DNA of 8,504 bases from NCBI GenBank assembly GCA_030039575.1, contig JASHVH010000275.1, positions 1-8,504 on the forward strand. The letters run 5' to 3'. The notes under the pieces were generated by a model. That model worked only from the letters and a program-made list of their open reading frames with translations. It ran no database searches and had not been told where the DNA came from. This stretch comes from Acidimicrobiales bacterium. GTDB lineage: Bacteria > Actinomycetota > Acidimicrobiia > Acidimicrobiales > Palsa-688. The position numbers and the translations under genes were made by a program. Of this stretch, positions 1-5,584 are shown in pieces (the first letter of the stretch is position 1; every line of letters starts with the position of its first letter).

Positions 1-2435
1 ACCAGTGTGAGCATCTGTTGCTCACCCCCGGAGAGCAGCTGCGCCGGTTGGCCACGGCGCTCGGCCAGCACCGGGAAGCGGGTGAGAGCCGCCTTGCGGT
101 TACCCTTGTCCCGTACCCAGACCGCGATATTGTCCTCGATGCTCAACCCGGGGAACACGCCCCGGTACTCGGGAGCCAGCAGCAGGCCGCGTCCCGCACG
201 GCTGAACGGCGGGAGATCTGTGACGTCCTCGCCGTCGAAGTAGACCCGGCCAGAGGTAGGTTGGCGTAAGCCGGCAGCAACACAGCAGAGTGTCGATTTG
301 CCGCCGCCGTTCGGGCCGACGATAAGGACAAGCTTGCCCTTCGGGACTACGAGCTGAACGTCGTGCAACACCTCCACTCCGTCGTAGCCCGCCGAGATGC
401 TGCACAGTTCCAGGGCCGGCGTTGTTCGCTTCGGCACGCCCGGGCCGTTGCGCAAGTGTTGGAGCGCTGGAGTAGTAACAACCGTTGTCGAGCTCGGGGC
501 ACCCGCCATCGCCCGCTGGCGGCGGCGGTCTCGCCTATTGCGCAACAACCCCCCGTAGAGAGCCATGACCCCGTCAGGATTGCGGGCGAGACTGACGGCA
601 CCGAGCCCGAAGAGGATCGTCGGCAAAAAGGTGCTGTTGGACACCGCCAGCAGTAGTTGCGGCACCAGAACGTACATGAGCCCGGCGACCATGGCGCCGG
701 CGATGCGTCTGGTGCCGAAGACGGCCATCACCGCGATCCACACCATGCCTACCGAAGTCGGGTAGTCCAGGGGGTCGATCCGGAAGTTATTGGCTGCCAA
801 CAACGTGCCGCCCAGCCCGGCGAACGTTGCCGACACACCGAACAGCATCAACTTCGGTAATACGGCCGACGCACCGGCGGTTTCGGCCCCAACCTGCGAG
901 GAGCGTACAGCGCTCATCAAGCGACCAGTCGGTGACCGGGCGAGGTTGCGGGTTATAAGAGCGGCGACGGCGAAGATGACGAGGAGCAAGATTGCGTAGC
1001 TGGCCGAGTTGTTGAAATCGAACGGCCCGATGACGGGCCGGCCGATGGGCCAGCCTGCGCCGCCACCCTGGATGGCCGGTACCTGGAAGAGCACGTCGTC
1101 TGCGACGAAACCCGCGGCCAGGGTGGCAAGAGCTAGCCACAAGCCGCCCAGCCGCAAGGAGGGCAAGGCCACGATCAAACCCATGGCGCCGGCCGCAGCT
1201 GCTCCGATCACTGCGGCGGGCAGGAAAGGTACCCCGTGCGCCAGCAGCAGACCAGCCACCAGTGCGCCCAGGGTGACGAAAGCGGCCTGGGCCATCGACA
1301 CCATTCCGCCGGTCCCAGTGATCACGACAAAGGACAGGAAAATGATCGCCATTGCGATGCCCTCGCTCGTCAGGAACGCGTAGTACGGCGAGGTCGTCAC
1401 GATCCACACCACTAGTCCCGCCAAGGCGGCTCCCCACGGAAGCCGGCGGCGCCAGGCCGGAAGGTCGTTCAGATAGTCGCGGAAGGGGACGTCTTCTGCG
1501 ACCATGCCTGCCACCCGGCCACGGTCACGCCCGAGTACGAGGGCGCCGGCTAAAAGGAGCACGAACGGCACCCCCGCCTCCAGCCCGGGGACAAGTGAAG
1601 GCTGAATATTGACGTAACCGGCGACCAGGCTCTGGACAACTCCGGCCAGGAGCCCCCCCAGCATGGCCATCGGGATGGACCGGAACCGGCCCAGCACCGC
1701 CCCGGCGGCGGCCACGAACATGAGGACGGTGAACTCCGTTGGGTCAAGGCTGAACAGGGGCGCGATGAGGATCCCGGCCAGCCCGGCGATGACCGACCCG
1801 AGCACCGTCGTCTGTGTTGACAACCGGCGCGGGTCGATCCCCCGGAGGCTGGCCAGGCTTGGGCGGTCGACGGCCGCTCTGACATTGAGCCCGAACCTGG
1901 TCGCTTTCACCAAGAGGGCGAGCACCACGGACACAACGATGGCGGCGATGAACACGGCCAACTGGTCGGAGTTGATCGTGGCCCCGCTCGCAATCGTCCA
2001 GACCATCGGCGGGTAGGGGCCGATGCCGGGGGGAAGGGAGACGATGGATTGGGTCAGGAGGGGCCAGTGCAGCGTCCCGTAAGCCCAGTTGGCCAGCAGC
2101 AGGAACATGTCCGGCAGGGCGACCAGGACACCGATCGTTGTGACCAGCTTGGCGACGCCAGACGCCTTGGCCAGGTTCTGGTAGATCGCCCGGTCCAGGA
2201 CAATCCCGAGCAACGGGGCGAAAACCAGGACGGAGAACGGTGCCGCCAGGATAGTAGGCCAACCGAGCCCGGAGTGGAGCTGGTAGTAGACGTACGCCAC
2301 CGTGAAAGCGGTGGCACCGTAAGCGAAATTGAAGATGCCCGTCGTCACGTACGTCAGGACCAGTCCGGACGAGAGCATGGCGTAAATCCCGCCGGTCACG
2401 ACCCCTGTGATCAATAACGCCAGGAACTCGGTCAT
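1..2435 (-). CDS. Fused LivH-LivM-LivF ABC transporter (permease-permease-ATPase), C-terminus beyond window
   Basis: One uninterrupted frame of 811 codons encodes three parts of a Liv/HAAT-type importer. Residues 1-305 are a LivH-like permease: TGIFNFAYG at 32-40 and the coupling loop ATRFGLNVRAA at 178-188. Residues 311-635 are a LivM-like permease: GTGGMVSMAQAAF at 374-386, GLWLALATLA at 431-440 and the coupling loop TGRLMSAVR at 503-511. A basic then Thr/Pro-rich linker (about 636-671) leads to a LivF-like ATPase with Walker A GPNGGGKST (707-715), PEYRGVFPGLSIEDN (755-769) and signature LSGGEQQ (801-807). Walker B and the H-loop lie beyond the left edge. The start is the ATG at 2435; no in-frame start exists further upstream in the gap. 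Possible internal starts M311 and M643 lack good ribosome sites, so one chain is likely. No LivG ATPase is visible. Substrate unknown; the family takes up branched-chain amino acids, amides, urea and other small molecules. Confidence 0.92.
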   Translation of the reverse strand, partial: MTEFLALLITGVVTGGIYAMLSSGLVLTYVTTGIFNFAYGATAFTVAYVYYQLHSGLGWPTILAAPFSVLVFAPLLGIVLDRAIYQNLAKASGVAKLVTTIGVLVALPDMFLLLANWAYGTLHWPLLTQSIVSLPPGIGPYPPMVWTIASGATINSDQLAVFIAAIVVSVVLALLVKATRFGLNVRAAVDRPSLASLRGIDPRRLSTQTTVLGSVIAGLAGILIAPLFSLDPTEFTVLMFVAAAGAVLGRFRSIPMAMLGGLLAGVVQSLVAGYVNIQPSLVPGLEAGVPFVLLLAGALVLGRDRGRVAGMVAEDVPFRDYLNDLPAWRRRLPWGAALAGLVVWIVTTSPYYAFLTSEGIAMAIIFLSFVVITGTGGMVSMAQAAFVTLGALVAGLLLAHGVPFLPAAVIGAAAAGAMGLIVALPSLRLGGLWLALATLAAGFVADDVLFQVPAIQGGGAGWPIGRPVIGPFDFNNSASYAILLLVIFAVAALITRNLARSPTGRLMSAVRSSQVGAETAGASAVLPKLMLFGVSATFAGLGGTLLAANNFRIDPLDYPTSVGMVWIAVMAVFGTRRIAGAMVAGLMYVLVPQLLLAVSNSTFLPTILFGLGAVSLARNPDGVMALYGGLLRNRRDRRRQRAMAGAPSSTTVVTTPALQHLRNGPGVPKRTTPALELCSISAGYDGVEVLHDVQLVVPKGKLVLIVGPNGGGKSTLCCVAAGLRQPTSGRVYFDGEDVTDLPPFSRAGRGLLLAPEYRGVFPGLSIEDNIAVWVRDKGNRKAALTRFPVLAERRGQPAQLLSGGEQQMLTL

Positions 2436-2458
2436 TTCATCGGTGACCCTTCGGTCAT
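2432..2458 (-). CDS. 8-codon leader ORF overlapping the start of the fused permease gene
   Basis: The strongest ribosome binding site in the gap (GAGGAGGT, 8 nt spacing) serves this ATG, not the one at 2435. The frame reads MTEGSPMK and then stops. Its TGA overlaps the permease ATG in an ATGA arrangement, which is typical of translational coupling. The words ATGACCGA occur at both starts, 23 bp apart, so a small duplication may have created the leader. It could equally be a sequencing or assembly indel in a longer N-terminus, since 23 is one short of a multiple of three. Whether the peptide is made is inference. Confidence 0.4.
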   Translation of the reverse strand: MTEGSPMK

Positions 2459-2466
2459 GGTTTGCT

Positions 2467-2474
2467 ACCTCCTC
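2467..2474 (-). promoter_or_regulatory. Strong Shine-Dalgarno GAGGAGGT before the leader ORF
   Basis: Near-perfect anti-16S match, 8 nt before the ATG at 2458 and 31 nt before the permease ATG at 2435. The permease start itself has only GAAGGG (2452-2447) at 11 nt, so initiation at 2435 probably depends on ribosomes recruited here. Confidence 0.6.
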
Positions 2475-2488
2475 GATGCCCGTTTTTC

Positions 2489-2538
2489 CTCGGCGCTTAG
2501 CGGTACCGCACGAGGCCGGCAAAGGTCTCTCAGCCGAG
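2489..2538 (-). repeat. Weak intercistronic inverted repeat between receptor and permease genes
   Basis: Six-base arms GCCGAG/CTCGGC (2489-2494 and 2533-2538) enclose a 10-bp palindrome GCGGTACCGC at 2500-2509. In the transcript this could fold just downstream of the receptor stop and before the ribosome site of the next gene. It is followed by AAAAA, not a U-tract, so it is not an intrinsic terminator. An mRNA-processing or stabilising role that keeps receptor levels above permease levels is conjecture; the arms are short enough to be chance. Confidence 0.2.
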
Positions 2539-2552
2539 TGAGATCGTCAGGG

Positions 2553-3881
2553 TCAGCCGGTCTTCTCGCTGGCGTTGTTGCCAATCCCGTTGCCGCAAGT
2601 GATCGGCATCGTAGGTACGAAGGCTGCGTTCTTGATCTGAAGGAGGGCCCAGCACCCGGTCGACTCGGTGTGGCCACCGGGGTAGCACACTTGGCCCGTC
2701 GCCCCGTCGTCGTCGTAGCAGTACCCGCTGTTATTGGCGACGTTATAGAAGGTTTTGTAAGTGAGGTCGCGGCCGGCCTTCCGAAGCATGTTCACGAACA
2801 TCGACGCAGAGAAGTAGCCCTGGGCGAAGGAATCGTCCACGTCCTGGCTGGCGACTCCGTACCGCGCCGCGTCGGCCCTCATCTGCTCCATCCCGGCGTT
2901 GCCGGGGTAAGGCGAGAAGGAAGTCAGCACGTAGGCACCGTTCAGGGCGCGCGCGGTGGAGGGGTTCGACAACAGCTGGGGTGAGTTATCGACCCCGTCA
3001 AAGGTTGCCCCTTTGTACCCCGCAGCCCGCAGGGCCGCGATGAGGGGGACCGGCTCCTGGACCTCTAGGACGAGCGCCTGGGGGTTTGCGGCCAGGATCT
3101 TCTGGACGTAAGGGGTGTAGTCGGCGACGCCGGTCAGCGGGATCGAGCCATCCTGGTAGACGAGTTTGAGACCCTCAGCCTTGAACCCCCGAATGGCCGC
3201 GGCCGAGGTCACGCGGGTCGTCGGTATGTCGAGTGATTGGATACCGACGGTCCTGGCGCCCGGCAGGACCTTCTTGATCATCATGGCCCACGAGGTATCC
3301 GTCCAGTTGGGGTTGGTAGGCCCGGTACACCCGTCGAAGCCGAAACCTTGCGAATTATTGCAAAAGTAAGGTGAAATGCCCCAACCGAAGTAGGGGACGT
3401 TTGCTTTGACAGCGATGGACGAGCCGGTGAAGACCGTCGAGGCCGGGACAATCGCGAAGACCTTGTCCTGCTCGATCAAGCGCGTCGTTTGAGCATTGTC
3501 GGTCTGGGTGCTGCCACCGTCGTCCAAACAGCCCACGTAGTGGATCATGCGCCCGTCGATCCCGCCCGTAGCGTCGACCTTCTTGAACACCACCTCGACG
3601 CCGCTGCACACGTCGGCGTAGGAAAACCCGTCTCCGTTCACGACCTCTACGCCGCCCACGTTGATCGAGTTAGCGGTCACCCCCTGGGTGGTTGGCCCCG
3701 AGCTATTGCTCCCGGACGCCACCAGGCTGAGCGCGGCAACCGCTGGGACCACTGCGCCGACGGTCCATGAAACCGTTCGTTTAGGGCTGGGCGGCCTGCG
3801 CCCACTACCCCTGAGCCTCGTATAGCCGCCCTCCGGGGTGGCGAGCGCCCAACGGGCCCACACATCGACTGTTTTGCTCAT
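2553..3881 (-). CDS. Liv-type ABC transporter substrate-binding protein (Peripla_BP_6-like)
   Basis: A 442-residue extracellular solute receptor that should deliver ligand to the fused permease encoded just downstream. The export signal has an unusually long N-region (1-38, Arg/Lys-rich) and a hydrophobic core TVGAVVPAVAALSLVAS (40-56). The mature part follows the type I periplasmic-binding fold: GVTANSINVGGVEVVNG (67-83), FKKVDATGGIDGRMI (99-113), DNAQTTRLIEQDKVFAIVPAS (128-148), then AAAIRGFKAEGLKLVY (227-242), YTPYVQKILAANPQALVL (255-272) and AALRAAGYKG (282-291). Position 57-58, where a lipoprotein would have Cys, is Gly-Ser, so no lipobox is present. Eight cysteines (92, 118, 174, 185, 388, 399, 410, 429) could form disulfides. 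The ATG at 3881 is preferred over the in-frame GTG at 3890 because GAGAGG sits 8 nt upstream. Ligand not predictable. Confidence 0.93.
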   Translation of the reverse strand: MSKTVDVWARWALATPEGGYTRLRGSGRRPPSPKRTVSWTVGAVVPAVAALSLVASGSNSSGPTTQGVTANSINVGGVEVVNGDGFSYADVCSGVEVVFKKVDATGGIDGRMIHYVGCLDDGGSTQTDNAQTTRLIEQDKVFAIVPASTVFTGSSIAVKANVPYFGWGISPYFCNNSQGFGFDGCTGPTNPNWTDTSWAMMIKKVLPGARTVGIQSLDIPTTRVTSAAAIRGFKAEGLKLVYQDGSIPLTGVADYTPYVQKILAANPQALVLEVQEPVPLIAALRAAGYKGATFDGVDNSPQLLSNPSTARALNGAYVLTSFSPYPGNAGMEQMRADAARYGVASQDVDDSFAQGYFSASMFVNMLRKAGRDLTYKTFYNVANNSGYCYDDDGATGQVCYPGGHTESTGCWALLQIKNAAFVPTMPITCGNGIGNNASEKTG

Positions 3882-3889
3882 GTCGACCA

Positions 3890-3895
3890 CCTCTC
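3890..3895 (-). promoter_or_regulatory. Shine-Dalgarno GAGAGG of the substrate-binding protein
   Basis: GAGAGG lies 8 nt upstream of the ATG at 3881 and overlaps the alternative GTG at 3890, which has no comparable site. It therefore decides the start in favour of 3881. Confidence 0.65.
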
Positions 3896-3984
3896 AGCAA
3901 GGCCGGGTTCGTTTCCCCGGCATCTCCGACAGCGTTTGCTCCGACGCTCATGGTGCGCCTTGCGCGGACGGATGACCAGGGAAA

Positions 3985-4033
3985 ACCCGGAATTCCGACC
4001 CGAAATATTGCGAATTCCGGGTAAATTCCGGGT
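3985..4033. repeat. Cluster of direct and inverted ACCCGGAATT repeats, candidate operator upstream of the transporter operon
   Basis: Perfect 11-bp arms ACCCGGAATTC (3985-3995) and GAATTCCGGGT (4012-4022) flank a 16-nt spacer. A second copy of AATTCCGGGT follows at 4024-4033, exactly 11 bp (one helical turn) after the first, and a degenerate copy ACCCGAAATA sits at 3998-4007. A 10-bp palindrome CGGAATTCCG is at 3988-3997. The array is AT-richer than its surroundings and lies about 104 bp upstream of the receptor start, a good place for a regulator of the operon. Read on the minus strand, the long stem is followed by TTTT, so an intrinsic terminator for the gene at 4378-4914 is an alternative; the phased direct repeat favours an operator. 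Confidence 0.5.
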
Positions 4034-4377
4034 CGTCTGGAGGCACCGGCTGGCTGCCCCAGGTGCAGGCGCGCGGGTGCGCCGTCCCTCGGGTCATGGC
4101 CGTGATGAGGACGATTGCCGGACATCAACCCGCGGGTGGGCGGGGTGCGGCCAAAGAATTACACGAGACTGACCTCGTGCTGGGCCCGGGTCGTAACCGG
4201 CGGAGCCGATGAGCTCGATGCAGCTAAGCCGTTAAGCCTCACACGCTGGCAAATGCAGTGGCGCTGTCAGCGCAACCGAGCGGGCGGGCGACCGATTGCT
4301 CGCGTGCGAGCTCCTCTCCCTCCCTCTGGGCCGCGCCAAACAACGCCCGCGCGTCGCTGAACTCGAGTCAGGTGGGC
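4034..4377. other. Non-coding stretch between the transporter promoter region and the DUF1269 gene
   Basis: No convincing gene on either strand: the short frames here have no ribosome site or recognisable sequence. I looked for a tRNA (T-loop GTTCGA-type motif, CCA end) and found none. The only structures seen are the small hairpin at 4162-4179 and short GC palindromes such as GGGCCC. With the 3891-4033 segment, it makes a roughly 490-bp intergenic region that probably holds the transporter promoter; I could not identify a clear -35/-10 pair. Confidence 0.5.
4162..4179 (-). terminator. Small hairpin, possible weak terminator of the DUF1269 gene
   Basis: Perfect 6-bp arms CACGAG/CTCGTG with a 6-nt loop. 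On the minus strand the stem is followed by TAATTCTTT, which is U-rich for this DNA, about 200 nt after the stop at 4378. The stem is short, so terminator function is uncertain. Confidence 0.25.
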
Positions 4378-4914
4378 CTACGGCGTAACCGAAGCTTGCT
4401 TTGCCTCCTGCTCGATGGCCTCGTGGTCAGCCTTGATCTCTTTGGCATGCACTTTTTGAGCCCGCTTCATCGCCGCTTCGATTTTGGCCTGCGTGTCGGC
4501 CACGGCTACGACTACGAGCCCGGCTTGGCCCTCGTCGAGGACCTCTCCCAGCTCTTTCAAATCGCCCCGGCTCATACCCGCGGCGGCGTGGCCGGCGATA
4601 GTCCCGAGGAGGGCCCCGCCGGCGGTGGTGCCAACGAGTAACCCGGCCCCGATCGCAGCCCCGGGGAACAGGGCGATGACCAGGCCCGTGGCCAGCCCGA
4701 TACCGCCCCCGAGCACGCCGCCGACCCTGGTCGGAGTTTCGTGCTTCTTGACTATCTTGACCTTGCCGTTCTCCTTGTGCTCGATAACGGCCGCGTCATA
4801 GGCGTCAATCAGGCCGAGTTCGGTGTGCATCACTTTCACGGCTTCGTAGTCCTCCAGGGCGTCCTCGACGTTCGAATAAACGCCTTCGAAGGACAAGAAA
4901 GTGTCAATCGCCAC
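4378..4914 (-). CDS. DUF1269 family membrane-associated protein
   Basis: 178 residues. The N-terminal part (1-60) is an alpha/beta domain with EGVYSNVEDALEDYEAVKVM (10-29), DAYDAAVIEHKENGKVKIVK (37-56), as in DUF1269 proteins. A Gly/Ala-rich hydrophobic segment (64-113, e.g. GVLGGGIGLATGLVIALFPG from 66) could form one or two membrane helices with glycine-zipper packing. The C-terminal part (115-178) returns to an alpha/beta pattern (LKELGEVLDEGQAGLVVVAV, 119-138) and ends in a Lys/Glu/Ala-rich helix. The family's biochemical role is unknown. The start is GTG at 4914, with AAGGAG 9 nt upstream (4924-4929). It is a single-gene unit, divergent from the DGPF-sigma operon. It is not obviously linked to the transporter, although it is transcribed in the same direction. 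Confidence 0.85.
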   Translation of the reverse strand: MAIDTFLSFEGVYSNVEDALEDYEAVKVMHTELGLIDAYDAAVIEHKENGKVKIVKKHETPTRVGGVLGGGIGLATGLVIALFPGAAIGAGLLVGTTAGGALLGTIAGHAAAGMSRGDLKELGEVLDEGQAGLVVVAVADTQAKIEAAMKRAQKVHAKEIKADHEAIEQEAKQASVTP

Positions 4915-4957
4915 TTGGGGTTTCTCCTTGATCGCGCTCAGACGAGCGAGGCCCGCG

Positions 4958-4969
4958 ATGACCGGTCAT
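4958..4969. promoter_or_regulatory. 12-bp perfect palindrome ATGACCGGTCAT in the DUF1269 leader
   Basis: A perfect dyad about 44 bp upstream of the GTG at 4914, downstream of the predicted -10 at 4991-4996. Nearby are two nested repeats, ATCGCG/CGCGAT (4931-4936, 4954-4959) and CGCTC/GAGCG (4935-4939, 4944-4948). It could be an operator or fold in the 5' leader. No regulator is identified, and a chance palindrome of this length is possible in GC-rich DNA. Confidence 0.25.
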
Positions 4970-4990
4970 GGCCATCGCCCACCAATCGTC

Positions 4991-5019
4991 ACGGTAGCGC
5001 CGATGGGTTGCCCTGGCAA
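4991..5019 (-). promoter_or_regulatory. Candidate housekeeping-sigma promoter of the DUF1269 gene
   Basis: On the minus strand: TTGCCA (5019-5014) as -35, a 17-bp spacer, and TACCGT (4996-4991) as -10, fitting TTGACA and TANNNT. The predicted start of transcription is near 4984, giving a leader of about 70 nt before the GTG at 4914. Pattern match only. Confidence 0.4.
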
Positions 5020-5126
5020 TTGCGACGGCCGGCGGCCAGGAGTGGAAAGCGCGGCGAGGACGACGGCGGCGTGCTGGCACTCAAGTCGGCGGGCCGTCGC
5101 CGGGGCGCCGCCCAATTGAGGAACGT

Positions 5127-5152
5127 TGTCGAACCCGTCGGTTTTGTTCGAC
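5127..5152 (+). promoter_or_regulatory. Candidate ECF42-dependent promoter of the DGPF-sigma operon
   Basis: TGTCGA (5127-5132), a 16-bp spacer, then CGAC (5149-5152). From memory, ECF42 sigma factors recognise TGTCGA at -35 and CG(A/T)C at -10 in front of their own DGPF genes, and this is an exact fit with normal ECF spacing. Transcription would begin near 5159, leaving a leader of about 38 nt that contains the ribosome site AAGGAG at 5183-5188. It implies positive autoregulation by the sigma factor encoded at 5585. Confidence 0.65.
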
Positions 5153-5196
5153 GTAGGGGTGTAGGACATTCACTACAAACGAAAGGAGAGCCATCA

Positions 5197-5574
5197 ATGG
5201 CTCAGTACGCCATCCTGCTCTACGCACCGCTCCAGGACCTCGACGTCGGACCGGGCCCTGACCAGCTCGAGCTGCACGACCGTCACGCCGAGGACGTCAG
5301 GAGGCAGGGGGCCATGGTGGCCGCCTTCGCCTTGGGACCGGCCACCAATGCGACCTCGTTGCGCGGCGACGTAGTCACGGACGGGCCGTTCATCGAGGCG
5401 AAAGAGGTTGTCGTGGGCCTGTACGTGGTCGAGGCGCCTCATCTTGACGCCGCCCTCGAGATTGCTCGCCGCAACCCGATCCTGCAGCAGGGCGGCGGTC
5501 TCGAGGTGCGGCCGGTGGCGGGCGGTCGGGTAGAGGTACAGGGCTCGGCCGGACGGCCAGGCGCGGCAGGGTGA
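5197..5574 (+). CDS. YCII-related (DGPF domain) protein
   Basis: 125 residues, the usual length for this family. It opens with MAQYAILLYAP (1-11), followed by a His/Asp-rich helix (LELHDRHAEDV, 24-34). The defining motif DGPFIEAKEVVVGLYVVEA spans 62-80, with DGPF at 62-65. LDAALEIARRNP (83-94) and LEVRPV (102-107) complete the ferredoxin-like YCII fold. The C-terminal 18 residues are a Gly/Arg-rich tail. DGPF proteins occur next to ECF42 sigma factors in many actinobacteria; their reaction is not established, though YCII relatives are thought to be small enzymes. The start is supported by AAGGAG 8 nt upstream. A longer in-frame start at 4741 is rejected because it would read antisense through the DUF1269 gene and across both promoters. 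It is the first gene of a two-gene operon, 10 bp before the sigma gene. Confidence 0.92.
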   Translation: MAQYAILLYAPLQDLDVGPGPDQLELHDRHAEDVRRQGAMVAAFALGPATNATSLRGDVVTDGPFIEAKEVVVGLYVVEAPHLDAALEIARRNPILQQGGGLEVRPVAGGRVEVQGSAGRPGAAG

Positions 5575-5584
5575 ACCACCCGGC

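Noticed and set aside
787..1437. 216-codon minus-strand frame inside the LivM region
   Set aside because: It is another frame of the same strand; the LivM motifs are all in the frame that starts at 2435.
2457..2984. 175-codon plus-strand frame opposite the receptor gene
   Set aside because: It is antisense to a convincing binding-protein sequence and has no ribosome site or recognisable domain.
3985..4033. CRISPR-like repeat
   Set aside because: Units are 10-11 bp with no unique 30-nt spacers and mixed orientation; this fits an operator or hairpin.
3805..4128. 107-codon minus-strand frame across the receptor promoter
   Set aside because: It overlaps the receptor start out of frame, covers the repeat array, and has no family resemblance.
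4034..4377. Possible tRNA or small structured RNA gene
   Set aside because: No T-loop consensus, anticodon arm or CCA end could be fitted on either strand; only a short 6-bp hairpin was seen.
4741..5574. Extended 277-codon start for the DGPF protein
   Set aside because: The extra 152 codons run antisense through the DUF1269 gene and across both promoters. The ATG at 5197 has a good ribosome site and gives the usual family length.
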